A DNA stretch of 64,000 bases from Ardenticatenales bacterium (lineage in GTDB: Bacteria; Chloroflexota; Anaerolineae; Ardenticatenales; Ardenticatenaceae), in the NCBI GenBank assembly GCA_020634795.1, contig JACKAZ010000006.1, positions 124,001 to 188,000 of the forward strand, read 5' to 3'. The notes below the pieces were generated by a model, which saw only the letters and a list, made by a program, of their open reading frames with translations, made no database searches and was not told the DNA's origin. The number at the start of each line of letters is the position of its first letter. Position 1 is the stretch's first letter. Shown in pieces: positions 1 through 7,878 of this stretch. Both the position numbers and the translations under genes were made by a program.

Positions 1-525
1 CTCTTCTTGGAACTGCACCGACTGCAAGACAACTTGTTTCGCTACACGTTGGAACAGCATCCGAAGGCAGCCATGAGCCTTGCGGCGCAGGCCTTTGCGG
101 TGCAGGACGGGCTGCCTTCGCCCCAAGTGTTGCAGGAATTGACGCGGCTTGGCACCCCGTGGCTCGACAGCGAAATCCGCCGCCGCTATCGCGGGATGAA
201 CGCCGCGCGTAACGACATGGCCCACGAAGCCGTGCTGGCCCGCCGCGTGGTCTCGCGGCGCAAATGCAACGAGATGGCGCAGCTCGCCATGCGGGTGGCC
301 GATGCCATCGACCCCGCACAGCGCGGCCTTCCACAGCGCAAAGCCACGTCCACCCCATCGTCTCGCGCTGTCGCACATCGCTGGCCGCTGCTTTTGCTCG
401 GCTTGGCGCTGGGGTTGGCACTGTGGGCCACGTGGAATAGCAGCGATCTTTATTTCGCGGCGGCTGGCATCGTGACAGCGACGGTGGTCGCGCTGACGGT
501 TTGGTGGGATCGGTACGGGCGATAG
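1..525 (+). CDS. 5'-truncated HEPN-like protein with two C-terminal membrane helices
   Basis: The reading frame is open from base 1 and stops at TAG 523-525, so the N-terminus lies outside the window; TTG at 7 is the first possible start inside it but probably not the real one. The visible ~174 residues are a helical domain followed by two hydrophobic helices (about 126-144 and 150-168) and a short basic tail. The segment RNDMAH around residue 68 fits the R-[N/H/D]-x3-H signature of HEPN domains, many of which are RNases. What I infer: a membrane-tethered HEPN-like protein. A short match to one motif is weak evidence, and a plain helical membrane protein is the alternative. The stop codon lies inside a GATAGA repeat. 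Confidence 0.55.
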   Translation, partial: LFLELHRLQDNLFRYTLEQHPKAAMSLAAQAFAVQDGLPSPQVLQELTRLGTPWLDSEIRRRYRGMNAARNDMAHEAVLARRVVSRRKCNEMAQLAMRVADAIDPAQRGLPQRKATSTPSSRAVAHRWPLLLLGLALGLALWATWNSSDLYFAAAGIVTATVVALTVWWDRYGR

Positions 526-560
526 AGATAGAGAGGGACATTGATTCGCATGGCATCGTC
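521..560 (+). repeat. GATAGA-type dispersed repeat overlapping a stop codon
   Basis: GATAGAGATAGAGAGGGAC followed by TTGATTCGCATGG. The TAG stop of the upstream gene is part of the first GATAGA unit. A close copy, similar beyond the hexamers, lies at 27551-27590 and a shorter one at 19349-19370, each also containing the stop codon of an unrelated gene. Confidence 0.7.
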
Positions 561-579
561 ATGGCCTTCCAGTGCCGCC

Positions 580-615
580 CATGCCCCATGCATCATGCAC
601 CTTGCACCTTGCACC
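580..615. repeat. GCACCTTGCACC-type low-complexity repeat
   Basis: Tandem variants of CATGCACCTTGCACCTTGCACC in the gap between the first two genes. Related tracts occur at 19645-19706, 43640-43663, 47851-47885, 49490-49511 and 54806-54890, always between genes. Confidence 0.6.
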
Positions 616-689
616 AAACATCATAACAGTAGAGAGACCCCCCTTCCAACCTCGCCAATGGAAGCTCAACGCACCATGAGCCATAACAA

Positions 690-718
690 TTGACAAGTCG
701 GGATAAATCGGTTAAAGT
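690..718 (+). promoter_or_regulatory. Sigma-70-type promoter for the lipoprotein gene
   Basis: TTGACA at 690-695, a 17-nt spacer, then TAAAGT at 713-718. The predicted start of transcription is near 725, giving a leader of about 50 nt that ends in the Shine-Dalgarno AAGGAGG before ATG 777. The -35 is perfect and the -10 matches 4 of 6. Confidence 0.6.
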
Positions 719-776
719 AGAACGCATATTCTAGCTTCGCAAATTTCTACCTATCCCGCTGGGTCAAGGAGGAACG

Positions 777-1367
777 ATGTTGCCGCTTCAACCGACAGGC
801 CGCCTGATGGTGGTTGCTCTATTGACGATGCTTGCGCTACTGACGCTGACGGGCTGCGAACGGGGGCGTGCCAGCGCCGACGCCACCGCGCCAGGGGGCG
901 AAGCAACGGTCACCACGCCAGCGGACGGGGCGCTCGCCAACGCCTCCCCCACCCCCGATGCCGGTCTCTTCGATGGGGTTGAACTGCCCTCAATCATCGG
1001 CGATGATAATCCCCCCCCGCCACCGGATGATCTGGCAGTCGCGCAATTCAGCAATCTGCGTTTTGCCACGACCGGCGAGGGCGAGGCGCAAGCCAGCTTC
1101 CCCGCAACGACGGAAGAGATGTACGCCATTTGGGATTATGCGGGCATGGAGGGCGACGATACGTTCACGCGCAAATGGTTCCGCAACGACGCACTCGAAG
1201 TCGAGCATGTCGACGAAGCGTGGGACTACTTGACCTACGGATCGACCGGCACGGTGCGCGACATCTATCTCTATGATTATGTGGACGGCATCGATGCGGG
1301 CCGTTGGCGCGTTGAGCTTTATGTCAACGGCACGCTACAAACGAGTGCCGAGTTCGACGTACAATAA
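777..1367 (+). CDS. Secreted lipoprotein of unknown function
   Basis: 196 residues. A lipoprotein signal peptide with hydrophobic core (residues 11-24) ends in the lipobox LTGC, so Cys27 would be lipidated and the protein tethered to the outer face of the membrane; the window also encodes the lipidating enzyme Lgt. A Pro/Thr/Ala-rich linker (28-80) with a PPPPP run leads to a compact C-terminal domain of about 100 residues, rich in Trp and Tyr and ending in beta-like segments (RWRVELYVNG). That tail resembles the beta-sandwich ends of extracellular ligand or carbohydrate modules, but I recognise no family. The start is well set by AAGGAGG (766-772) and a promoter at 690-718. The next gene begins 40 nt later. 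Confidence 0.8.
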   Translation: MLPLQPTGRLMVVALLTMLALLTLTGCERGRASADATAPGGEATVTTPADGALANASPTPDAGLFDGVELPSIIGDDNPPPPPDDLAVAQFSNLRFATTGEGEAQASFPATTEEMYAIWDYAGMEGDDTFTRKWFRNDALEVEHVDEAWDYLTYGSTGTVRDIYLYDYVDGIDAGRWRVELYVNGTLQTSAEFDVQ

Positions 1368-1407
1368 GCGCATGGTCACGAATGGCGCTTTGTAGTACAA
1401 TAGCGCC

Positions 1408-1887
1408 ATGATCGAGCCTACCCTTCCCGATCCCGAAATAATCGCGCAGAAGGCCGCCCCCCCTGCCCATCAGGCGACCATGGGGGTGGCGCGCGGGCTG
1501 CTCATCATCGAGATGATCGGCCTGCTGCTGATCGTGGCTGCCTACTACTTCAACTCGATTAGCGATCCCCCCTTATGGCTCTCGCTCCCCGTCTCTAACG
1601 AACATCTTCTGATTGTGACGCTGTTCCTGCTCCCCGCTTCCGTGCTGGCGCTGGTGGGCGTGGTGGGAATGTTTCTGTTGCGCACCGTCGGCTGGGGCAG
1701 TGCCATGCTGACCCAGGGGATGATGCTCAGCGGGGCGCTGCTCTACTACTTCCGTTTCGACCACCACCCCGGCCTGCTCTACTTACTGATGGTTTATGGC
1801 ATCATCATGGTGCTCTACCTCAATTCGGTCGACATTCGCACCCGTTTTAGTGGCACCGCGACGAGTGAGCCGAGGTCCAATCTATGA
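1408..1887 (+). CDS. Four-helix integral membrane protein, unknown function
   Basis: 159 residues with four hydrophobic helices (about 27-48, 65-90, 93-113, 118-136) and short polar ends. I recognise no family and no catalytic motif. Its stop overlaps the start of the next gene by 4 nt (ATGA at 1884-1887), so the two are almost certainly translated as an operon and the protein may partner the membrane-anchored Vps62-like product. No strong Shine-Dalgarno is visible before ATG 1408. Confidence 0.75.
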   Translation: MIEPTLPDPEIIAQKAAPPAHQATMGVARGLLIIEMIGLLLIVAAYYFNSISDPPLWLSLPVSNEHLLIVTLFLLPASVLALVGVVGMFLLRTVGWGSAMLTQGMMLSGALLYYFRFDHHPGLLYLLMVYGIIMVLYLNSVDIRTRFSGTATSEPRSNL

Positions 1888-3746
1888 GCTTGGAGCAAAA
1901 AGGGTTCACCAAGACGAACCCTTCGATCGCGTTACTGCGCCGTCACGAACCGATCCTGCGCTTCACCAAAGGCGAACGCTTCTTTCCGATGGATGTGGCA
2001 CGCTACGTCCTGCACTGTTCGTTGTGGGCGCAGCGGCCCGACCGCAAGCCGATCCGCTTGGTGCCTTACGGCAAGCTCTCGCTCGACACATTGGGCAAAC
2101 CCCACCCCGACGAATTCGGGACCGTACACTATCTCAAGCTGGTCGATCCGCTCAGCCCCGCGAACCTCGCCGCTTACACCATGCAGAGCAACATCGAGGA
2201 GCGGAGTGGCTTCAAGGCGGGACGGGCACGGCTGGCGCGGGTCGGCTATCTTTCGCGCATGGTCGACGCGCTCTTCTCGCTTTCCCTGTTGGCGCGGGGC
2301 CGCGTGCCGGGCGACACCGCCGCCGCCGCCGAACTGGTCTACCGCAAACAGCTTCACGAGCATAAACGCTTCACCTATCATGGCCGCGTCGTCGAGCAGG
2401 AAGGGTGGACCGTTCTGCAGTATTGGTATTTCTACCTTTTCAACAATTGGCGTTCTGGTTTTTCGGGGGCGAACGATCATGAGGCGGACTGGGAGATGGT
2501 CAGCCTCTATTTGGCGCGCGACGAAGCGGGCGAACTGAGGCCGGAGTGGGTCGCCTACGCCTCCCACGATTATCACGGCGATGATCTGCGCCGTCACTGG
2601 AGCGACCCTGAGCTGGTACGCGACGGCGCACATCCCGTCGTCTTTGTGGGGGCTGGTTCCCATGCCAGTTATTTCGGCGCGGGCGAATATCTGGCAGAAT
2701 TGGAATTGGCCTTTCTGCGTCCGCTGATCCGCGTGACCGACCAACTCCAACGGCTCTGGTACGATCGGCTTCGCCAATATCGCTTCGATTCGCCCGACGA
2801 GGCCGACGAGCACCAGCGCCTCTTCCGTATCCCCTTCGTTGATTATGCCCGTGGCGATGGACGCACCATTGGCCCCGGGCAAGAGCATATTTGGTTCGAA
2901 CCACGCCTGATCGACGAAGGGACACCCTGGGTGGCGAAGTATCGCGGCCTCTGGGGTTTGTATACGCGCGACCCGTTCGCGGGTGAAGATGCGCCCGCAG
3001 GGCCGATGTACAACCGTGATGGGACGGTACGGCGGTCGTGGTACGATCCGGTGGGCTGGGCGGGGCTGGACAAGGTTCCACCCCCCGTTGTCAAGCGGCG
3101 GCTGATCAGCGAGCGGCTCGGGGAGATCGACGGGGAACAGGCGGCGCGGCGAAGCGAGATCGAGGAAAAGACGCAGCGGCTGCGCGAACTGGGTGTCGAG
3201 GCGATGGCGATGCGCCAACAGCCCCATCTCAATCGGCTCTACGACGAGCACGAACGGAAGCTCGCGGCGCTGAGCGAAGAGATCAATCAGCTACGCAGCA
3301 CCGTGTCGCAGGAAAGCGCCTTGCGGGCGGCATTGGCGCGGTACGAGCAACAGCTTCGGGATGGAGGCCCCTTCGACTATCGCAGCCATATTCGCCATGT
3401 CCACGAGCCGACCGCTGCCGCGACGCTGCGCATCACCCGCGTCGCCGAGCTATGGGCCGCACTCAGTTCCGGCCTGATGCTCATCCTCCTGGTGCTGCTG
3501 CTCCTCTTCGCGCCCGCCCACTTGGTGATCGGCTCCATCGCGCTCATCTTGCTCTTCTTCACCATCGAGGCCACCTTCCGCGGTCAGATCATCCGCTTCG
3601 TCACCAGGCTGACCGTGTTGCTCGCCGTTGTCGCCTCCCTCGTCTTGCTTCGCACCTTCTTCTGGCAAATCGTGGTGGCCCTGCTGCTGCTGATCGGCCT
3701 CTACATCATCGCCGACAATGTGCGCGAACTGCTGGTGACGGAGTGA
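1884..3746 (+). CDS. Vps62-like domain protein with coiled coil and membrane tail
   Basis: 620 residues. The central region (about 170-340) carries the pattern YWYFYLFNNW...NDHEADWE, close to the NDHEGDWE core of the Vps62/DUF946 family known from plants, fungi and some bacteria, with a GSHASYF segment at about 258. A charged coiled coil (about 410-490) follows, then hydrophobic helices in the last 100 residues (about 530-555 and 573-612). The architecture suggests a peripheral domain held at the membrane by its C-terminus. The family's biochemical role is not settled, so I assign none. The gene overlaps the preceding four-helix protein by 4 nt. Confidence is good for family resemblance and low for function. 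Confidence 0.7.
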   Translation: MSLEQKGFTKTNPSIALLRRHEPILRFTKGERFFPMDVARYVLHCSLWAQRPDRKPIRLVPYGKLSLDTLGKPHPDEFGTVHYLKLVDPLSPANLAAYTMQSNIEERSGFKAGRARLARVGYLSRMVDALFSLSLLARGRVPGDTAAAAELVYRKQLHEHKRFTYHGRVVEQEGWTVLQYWYFYLFNNWRSGFSGANDHEADWEMVSLYLARDEAGELRPEWVAYASHDYHGDDLRRHWSDPELVRDGAHPVVFVGAGSHASYFGAGEYLAELELAFLRPLIRVTDQLQRLWYDRLRQYRFDSPDEADEHQRLFRIPFVDYARGDGRTIGPGQEHIWFEPRLIDEGTPWVAKYRGLWGLYTRDPFAGEDAPAGPMYNRDGTVRRSWYDPVGWAGLDKVPPPVVKRRLISERLGEIDGEQAARRSEIEEKTQRLRELGVEAMAMRQQPHLNRLYDEHERKLAALSEEINQLRSTVSQESALRAALARYEQQLRDGGPFDYRSHIRHVHEPTAAATLRITRVAELWAALSSGLMLILLVLLLLFAPAHLVIGSIALILLFFTIEATFRGQIIRFVTRLTVLLAVVASLVLLRTFFWQIVVALLLLIGLYIIADNVRELLVTE

Positions 3747-3810
3747 GGGCGCGTCTCCTACGGGTAGGGTGGTTACAGATATACTCGCATATTCTTTGAA
3801 GTTTGAGCCA

Positions 3811-3871
3811 GCAACGCAGAACAGTTAACGCAGAGCATTTAACGCAGAACAGAACGGCAACGCAGAGCAGT
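3811..3871 (+). repeat. AACGCAGA-type heptamer repeat, left part, interrupted by an IS
   Basis: Spaced copies of AACGCAGA(A/G)CA. Removing the insertion sequence and one AGT joins this tract directly to TAACGCAGAGC at 5130, restoring an uninterrupted repeat. The repeat therefore predates the insertion. Confidence 0.75.
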
Positions 3872-3939
3872 TGTAGTGCACCCCTAAAGTTGGACACATA
3901 GCTAAGTCGGATATAGTGTTCACAAGAAAGGAGTGCATC

Positions 3940-4224
3940 ATGAGTAGCAAACGACGCAAATTCAGCCCGGAATTCAAAACCAAAATCGTTTTGTCGATCT
4001 TGTCTGGGCGACAGAGCCAAGCAGAAATCTGTCGCCAGCATAAGCTCAAGCCCGATCTGGTGGGACGTTGGAAACGCATGTTCCTTGATCATGCCTCGAC
4101 GGTCTTTGCACATCCACAGCCGCAAGCAGCCGAGCGCCAAAAGGTTGATGAACTGGAGCAGATGATCGGGCGCTTGACCGTGCAGTTGGAGGCGGCAAAA
4201 AAAGTATCCAACATCTGGGATTGA
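3940..4224 (+). CDS. IS3-family transposase OrfA (DNA-binding HTH)
   Basis: 94 residues from ATG 3940, chosen over GTG 3916 because AAGAAAGGAG (3924-3932) lies 7 nt before it. The N-terminus KRRKFSPEFKTKIVL and the following helices form the usual helix-turn-helix that binds the IS ends. The C-terminal third (from about residue 70) is a leucine-zipper-like helix for multimerisation. The last codons run over an A7 stretch where ribosomes can slip into the -1 frame and make the OrfAB fusion. Without slippage, translation ends at TGA 4222-4224. Confidence 0.92.
   Translation: MSSKRRKFSPEFKTKIVLSILSGRQSQAEICRQHKLKPDLVGRWKRMFLDHASTVFAHPQPQAAERQKVDELEQMIGRLTVQLEAAKKVSNIWD
4197..4204 (+). other. 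Programmed -1 frameshift site (A7-G)
   Basis: In the orfA frame the run reads GCA-AAA-AAA-GTA, so A-AAA-AAA forms a classic slippery heptamer. Slipping back one base gives ...AAKKSIQHLGLSMDQ, which continues in frame into orfB. This is the standard way IS3 elements make the active fusion transposase. Confidence 0.8.
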
Positions 4225-5087
4225 GCATGGATCAGAAACGAGAATTGGTCAGAGCGTTCAGCGCAGAATACGAGATCAGCACACTCTGTGAGGTGCTGGG
4301 TCTGGCGCGTAGTAGTTATTACTACCAACCCCAACCCACCGATGACGACGACCTAAGTACGGCTATTTTGGCGGTGCGAAGTGCATGGCCGACCTACGGC
4401 TATCGGCGCGTGACCCACCAGTTGCGGCGTGAAGGTAATCATGTTAACGCCAAGCGCGTTCGGCGGCTGATGGGTGAATTGGGGCTGAGTGCGGCTCCTG
4501 CGCCCCCTAAAGTGCGCACGACCCACAGTCAGCATGGCTGGGCACGCTATCCGAACTTGGTCATGTCGCTGGAGGTCACACGGCCTGACCATGTCTGGGT
4601 GGCGGATATCACCTATATTCACCTGAGGGATGGCTTCGTCTATCTCGCTATCTTGATGGATATGTTCACAAGAATGATTCGGGGCTGGGCGCTGGAGCGA
4701 ACCCTCGATCAGCAGCTCACACGCCACGCGTTGGAGATGGCAATGGCACGGGGTGGTGCGCCCGCTATTCATCATTCCGATCAAGGCGTACAATATGCCG
4801 CACAGGATTACGTTGACCTGTTGACACAGAACGGTTGCGCTATCAGTATGGCCGCTGTCGGCACACCTGAAGAAAATGGCTATGCTGAACGGGTGATTCG
4901 CACTATCAAGGAAGAAGAAGTCGATCTGAGTGAGTACGGCACCTTCGCCGATGCCTACCCGCAGTTGGGCCATTTCTTGGATACCGCCTACACCCACAAA
5001 CGCATTCATTCCAGCTTGGGCTATCTCACCCCAGCCGAGTTTGAACAACAATGGCTTCGCCAACAACGGGATCTTTCATACCCTTAA
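4221..5087 (+). CDS. IS3-family transposase OrfB (DDE integrase core)
   Basis: 288 residues from TTG 4221, or 286 from ATG 4227; in practice it is probably made mostly as the C-terminal part of the frameshifted OrfAB. The N-terminal part (about 1-100) contains the HTH_21-type segment YGYRRVTHQLRREG. The rve catalytic core follows, with the DDE triad visible as VADIT, HSDQG and ENGYAERVI, and the usual C-terminal KRIHSSLGYLTPAEF. It catalyses strand transfer at the 25-bp ends. No frame damage is seen. Confidence 0.93.
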   Translation: MSMDQKRELVRAFSAEYEISTLCEVLGLARSSYYYQPQPTDDDDLSTAILAVRSAWPTYGYRRVTHQLRREGNHVNAKRVRRLMGELGLSAAPAPPKVRTTHSQHGWARYPNLVMSLEVTRPDHVWVADITYIHLRDGFVYLAILMDMFTRMIRGWALERTLDQQLTRHALEMAMARGGAPAIHHSDQGVQYAAQDYVDLLTQNGCAISMAAVGTPEENGYAERVIRTIKEEEVDLSEYGTFADAYPQLGHFLDTAYTHKRIHSSLGYLTPAEFEQQWLRQQRDLSYP

Positions 5088-5126
5088 CTTCACCATTTTT
5101 CTGTCCAGTTTTAGGGGCGCACTACA

Positions 5127-5270
5127 AGTTAACGCAGAGCATTTAACGCAGAACAGCCTCCCCTACACCCCTACCCCCCTAGCTCCCTAAGCTCCCTAAG
5201 CTCCCCAAGCTCCCCAAGCTCCCCTAGCTCCCCTAGCTCCCCAAGCTCCCCAAGCTCCCCTAGCTCCCAC
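5127..5270. repeat. Heptamer repeat plus AGCTCCCC nonamer array
   Basis: After the IS and the AGT duplication, AACGCAGA units continue to 5154. A C-rich spacer follows, then about ten 9-nt units of the form AGCTCCC(C/T)A at 5179-5269. The array ends 5 nt before the stop codon (5275-5277) of the DUF3891-like gene. The order (heptamer, spacer, nonamer, gene edge) is the same as at four other places in the window. Confidence 0.8.
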
Positions 5271-5274
5271 ATCC

Positions 5275-6009
5275 CTACCGCACCACCGCCCATTGCCGCG
5301 GCTCGACCGTGGCGTTGGCGATGGCGGATTGCAGGGCAGATGGCGTGGCAAAACGTGGCTGGGGCAAGGTGCGGCTCTCGACGGTAAGATCGAAGCGTTC
5401 GACATCGAAGGGCCACGGATCGACGGTGAGCTGCTGCGCTTCAACGGCGCGGATTTCGTAGCGCCTGCCATCCGGCCCCTCGCCCAACGAGAACGGTTCC
5501 CCGCTTTCGGGTAGGCGTCGCCAGCAGAGCGCCAACGAGCACCAGTCGCTCCAGCGCATCAGCGCGTCAGCTTGCGCCAGCTCTGCCTCGCTCACCCCCA
5601 ACGCGGCCCTCCATGCCGCCTGCTGCGCCGCCAATTCGTCCAGCCATTCATCTTGAACCGCCTCCTCGCCACGGTTCGGCGCGTAGAGCCGCCAAGCATG
5701 ACGGGCAATCAGCAACCCGATCCAGCGATCTTGATGCACCCCCCGCGCGACACCCCGCCGCCACTGCCCGATCGCTTCTTCCGTGGTGCGCTCGGTGAAG
5801 TTGCAGGGGCGTCCCTCCGAGGTGCGATTCGGCGCCAGCTCCGATTCGACCCAGCCGTTGTCATGCTGCGCGATGGCGATCAGGGTTAGCCACCAGCGGC
5901 GGGGCGGGCTATCCCAGCGCCAGCGTGCGGCGATCTGGGCCGCCATGGCGGCGTGGGCGGGCTGGTAGATCAGTTCGAGGCGGTCGTTGGGACGCATGTT
6001 AACGATCAT
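5275..6009 (-). CDS. DUF3891-family protein
   Basis: 244 residues. The pattern AIAQHDNGW near residue 50 and the later W-rich helical part (LALCWRRLPESGEPF) match DUF3891, a family of about 240-residue soluble proteins of unknown function. The His-Asp of QHDNGW is conserved in the family and suggests a metal or catalytic site, by inference only. The start ATG has a good Shine-Dalgarno AAGGAGAT at 6012-6019. No operon partner is obvious: the next minus-strand gene upstream is 187 nt away. Confidence 0.75.
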   Translation of the reverse strand: MIVNMRPNDRLELIYQPAHAAMAAQIAARWRWDSPPRRWWLTLIAIAQHDNGWVESELAPNRTSEGRPCNFTERTTEEAIGQWRRGVARGVHQDRWIGLLIARHAWRLYAPNRGEEAVQDEWLDELAAQQAAWRAALGVSEAELAQADALMRWSDWCSLALCWRRLPESGEPFSLGEGPDGRRYEIRAVEAQQLTVDPWPFDVERFDLTVESRTLPQPRFATPSALQSAIANATVEPRQWAVVR

Positions 6010-6196
6010 GGGATCTCCTTGAAGGGGGCGGTTAGCGTGGGGGGGCGGCTATTCTTGTAGCGCGTTCGTTGACGAGGGCGCGGCGAATGGCGAATGGGGT
6101 GATGGGAGTAGCGTATCGACGCGCGGCCCGCATCGTTGGGTAGATTGATGATCTGGGTGGGGTCGAGAATCGAGAATCGGATCCCTCGCAGCCTCC

Positions 6197-6697
6197 TCAT
6201 TCGTCCACGTTTCGCCAGCGTATGATGGAGCAGGCGAGTGAGGAGGCGACCACCGCGTCTCGCAGCGGCAGGAGCGAGGCCAAGAGACGTAGCTCGACGC
6301 CACGCGCCAGCAAGGCGCCGACCACGTCGTCGACGCGGGTGATGCGCCGGGGCCGTACCGCGCATTCGGCCACGTAGTAGCCCGCGATGGGATCGTGGCA
6401 CGTGAAGGGCGCGGCCGGAAGCTCGTAGAGATAAAGCGTCGTCCGACGTAGCCGCTCGTACCACCTCTGTGGGATCGCCATCACCCGCTGACTGTGGCCC
6501 AAGAAACGCGCCTTGTCCGCCGCGCTCGTCTGCGCATTGGCATAAAAGGTGATCCGCGGACAGTCGCGCGGGGCCAGGTAGGCCGCCAAGTGACTTTCGG
6601 CAATCGCCCAGACGACCGGCTGCGAGACGTAGGGCGTGGGACGCGGCTCAAAAAGCGCGATCTCTGCCGCTTCGCTCACGTGGAAGATCTTTACCAT
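6197..6697 (-). CDS. Small conserved protein, probably DUF6886 family
   Basis: 166 residues. The start MVKIFHVSEAAEIALFEPRP and the core VVWAIAESHLAAYLAPRDCP resemble a small bacterial family (I believe DUF6886) with the pattern HVSE...F.PR...VWA...H...PRDCPR. The family is of unknown function; the N-terminal His resembles sequence near ADP-ribosyl-transferase-like folds, but that is speculative. The protein is soluble with no signal peptide. The motif GTCGAGAATCGAGAATCG occurs just downstream (6157-6175) and just upstream (6700-6717), so the gene is bracketed by a short direct repeat. Confidence 0.65.
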   Translation of the reverse strand: MVKIFHVSEAAEIALFEPRPTPYVSQPVVWAIAESHLAAYLAPRDCPRITFYANAQTSAADKARFLGHSQRVMAIPQRWYERLRRTTLYLYELPAAPFTCHDPIAGYYVAECAVRPRRITRVDDVVGALLARGVELRLLASLLPLRDAVVASSLACSIIRWRNVDE

Positions 6698-6737
6698 GGG
6701 GGTCGAGAATCGAGAATCGAATTCCTTTCTCCCACCC

Positions 6738-7802
6738 TTACAGCGCCACCCGCACCGTCACTTCGTGTCGATTGTGAAAGAGTTGGCGCGCCTGCACGGT
6801 GCGATAGCGGGCGCGCAGGCTGTCGAGCGCTTGGTTCAGCATCGCCGCCACATCCATGCCAAGCGCATCGGGCGTGGGCAGCTTCAGGGTGACGAGCGCC
6901 CATGAATCGAGGTGCATCAGCGGCGCCATCGCCACCATCAGCCGTGCCGCGTCGCGGGCGTCCATGCGAATATCGCTGACGATGATGTCGTAAAGCAACC
7001 CTTCGGCATGGGCATGTTCGATCCACGGCAGCGCATAATCTTCGATGGGGGTCAGTTGACGATGGGCCATAAGCGACGGGTCAAGCGGGGCCGGGTCAAC
7101 GGCGGTGACCAACGCGCCCGCCGCCAGCAGCAACCGCGTCCAGCCACCGGGCGCAGCGCCCAGATCAAGCGCCAACGCGCCCTTCGGCACGGTCAGCGCG
7201 AACAATTCCATCGCTTCCAGCAACTTGAACTCAGCCCGTGAAAGCTGTCCCGCTTCGCGACGGAAGCGCCGTTCGCCCCCCGCCCAATCGCTGCGATTGA
7301 AGGCCACCGGCGAGACCCCGAGCCACGCCTGTTGGGCCGTCGCCAGCACCGACAGCACCAGCTCGGGGTTCCGGACATCGACCGTGGCCCCACAGCGTTC
7401 GGTCAGCGTGGGGGCGATGGCCTGCGCGATGGCGTACGGTGAGAAGGGGCGCTGTTCCTCCACTGCGGTCACCACGCGGGCCTGCACCGAAAAAACGTCG
7501 TCGGCTCGCAGCATACCGCTGTCGGCCAGCGCCACAGCGGCATCGCGCAAGGCAGCGAGATCGGCCTCGCCTTCCCCGCTGAAGTCGACGTGGGCCTGCA
7601 CCGGCACGATGTGGCGCACAAAGACCGGGGGCTGGCGCTGCATCGCGCCATGCATCGCGCCGAGGTCGCGGTCGGTGCGGATCAGCGCGATTTCGTCGCC
7701 GATCATCCCTTGCAGTTCGGTGGAACGGGCAACGGCCCCCATCTCGTCTAGCGCCAAGGGCAGGAAAGGTGCAGCAGCGGTGATGAGATAGTCGTGGGTC
7801 AT
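6738..7802 (-). CDS. RlmM/FtsJ-like rRNA 2'-O-methyltransferase
   Basis: 354 residues from the ATG at 7800-7802; an in-frame ATG at 7842-7844 would add 14 residues without similarity, and neither has a strong Shine-Dalgarno. The N-terminal half resembles the THUMP-type RNA-binding part of RlmM. The C-terminal half is an FtsJ fold: SRAEFKLLEA gives the catalytic Lys, LDLGAAPGGWT binds S-adenosylmethionine, SDIR supplies Asp, TLKLP Lys and RHEVTV Glu, completing the K-D-K-E tetrad. RlmM modifies C2498 of 23S rRNA in Escherichia coli; the exact target here is inferred. It lies between guaB and a hypothetical gene, all on the minus strand. Confidence 0.85.
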   Translation of the reverse strand: MTHDYLITAAAPFLPLALDEMGAVARSTELQGMIGDEIALIRTDRDLGAMHGAMQRQPPVFVRHIVPVQAHVDFSGEGEADLAALRDAAVALADSGMLRADDVFSVQARVVTAVEEQRPFSPYAIAQAIAPTLTERCGATVDVRNPELVLSVLATAQQAWLGVSPVAFNRSDWAGGERRFRREAGQLSRAEFKLLEAMELFALTVPKGALALDLGAAPGGWTRLLLAAGALVTAVDPAPLDPSLMAHRQLTPIEDYALPWIEHAHAEGLLYDIIVSDIRMDARDAARLMVAMAPLMHLDSWALVTLKLPTPDALGMDVAAMLNQALDSLRARYRTVQARQLFHNRHEVTVRVAL

Positions 7803-7878
7803 AGTGCGGTGACGCTGTACCGATGCAAAGCCATGAGGGGACAAAGCCTTCCGATTCTCGATTCCCGATTCACGAGCC

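Larger units (their letters stand above)
3872..5126 (+). mobile_element. Complete IS3-family insertion sequence, 1255 bp
   Basis: Terminal inverted repeats of 25 bp (3872-3896 and 5102-5126) match at 22 of 25 positions, starting TGTAGTGC and including CCCCTAAA. They are flanked by a 3-bp direct repeat AGT (3869-3871, 5127-5129), the target duplication expected for IS3 elements. Inside are overlapping orfA and orfB with a slippery A7 run. Both frames and all three catalytic acidic residues are intact, so the copy looks recent and potentially active. It sits in an AACGCAGA intergenic repeat and interrupts no gene. Confidence 0.93.

Noticed and set aside
1932..3251. Long minus-strand open frame inside the Vps62-like gene
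   Set aside because: Shadow of a real gene: no family resemblance and no ribosome site, while the plus frame has the Vps62 motif and coupled start.
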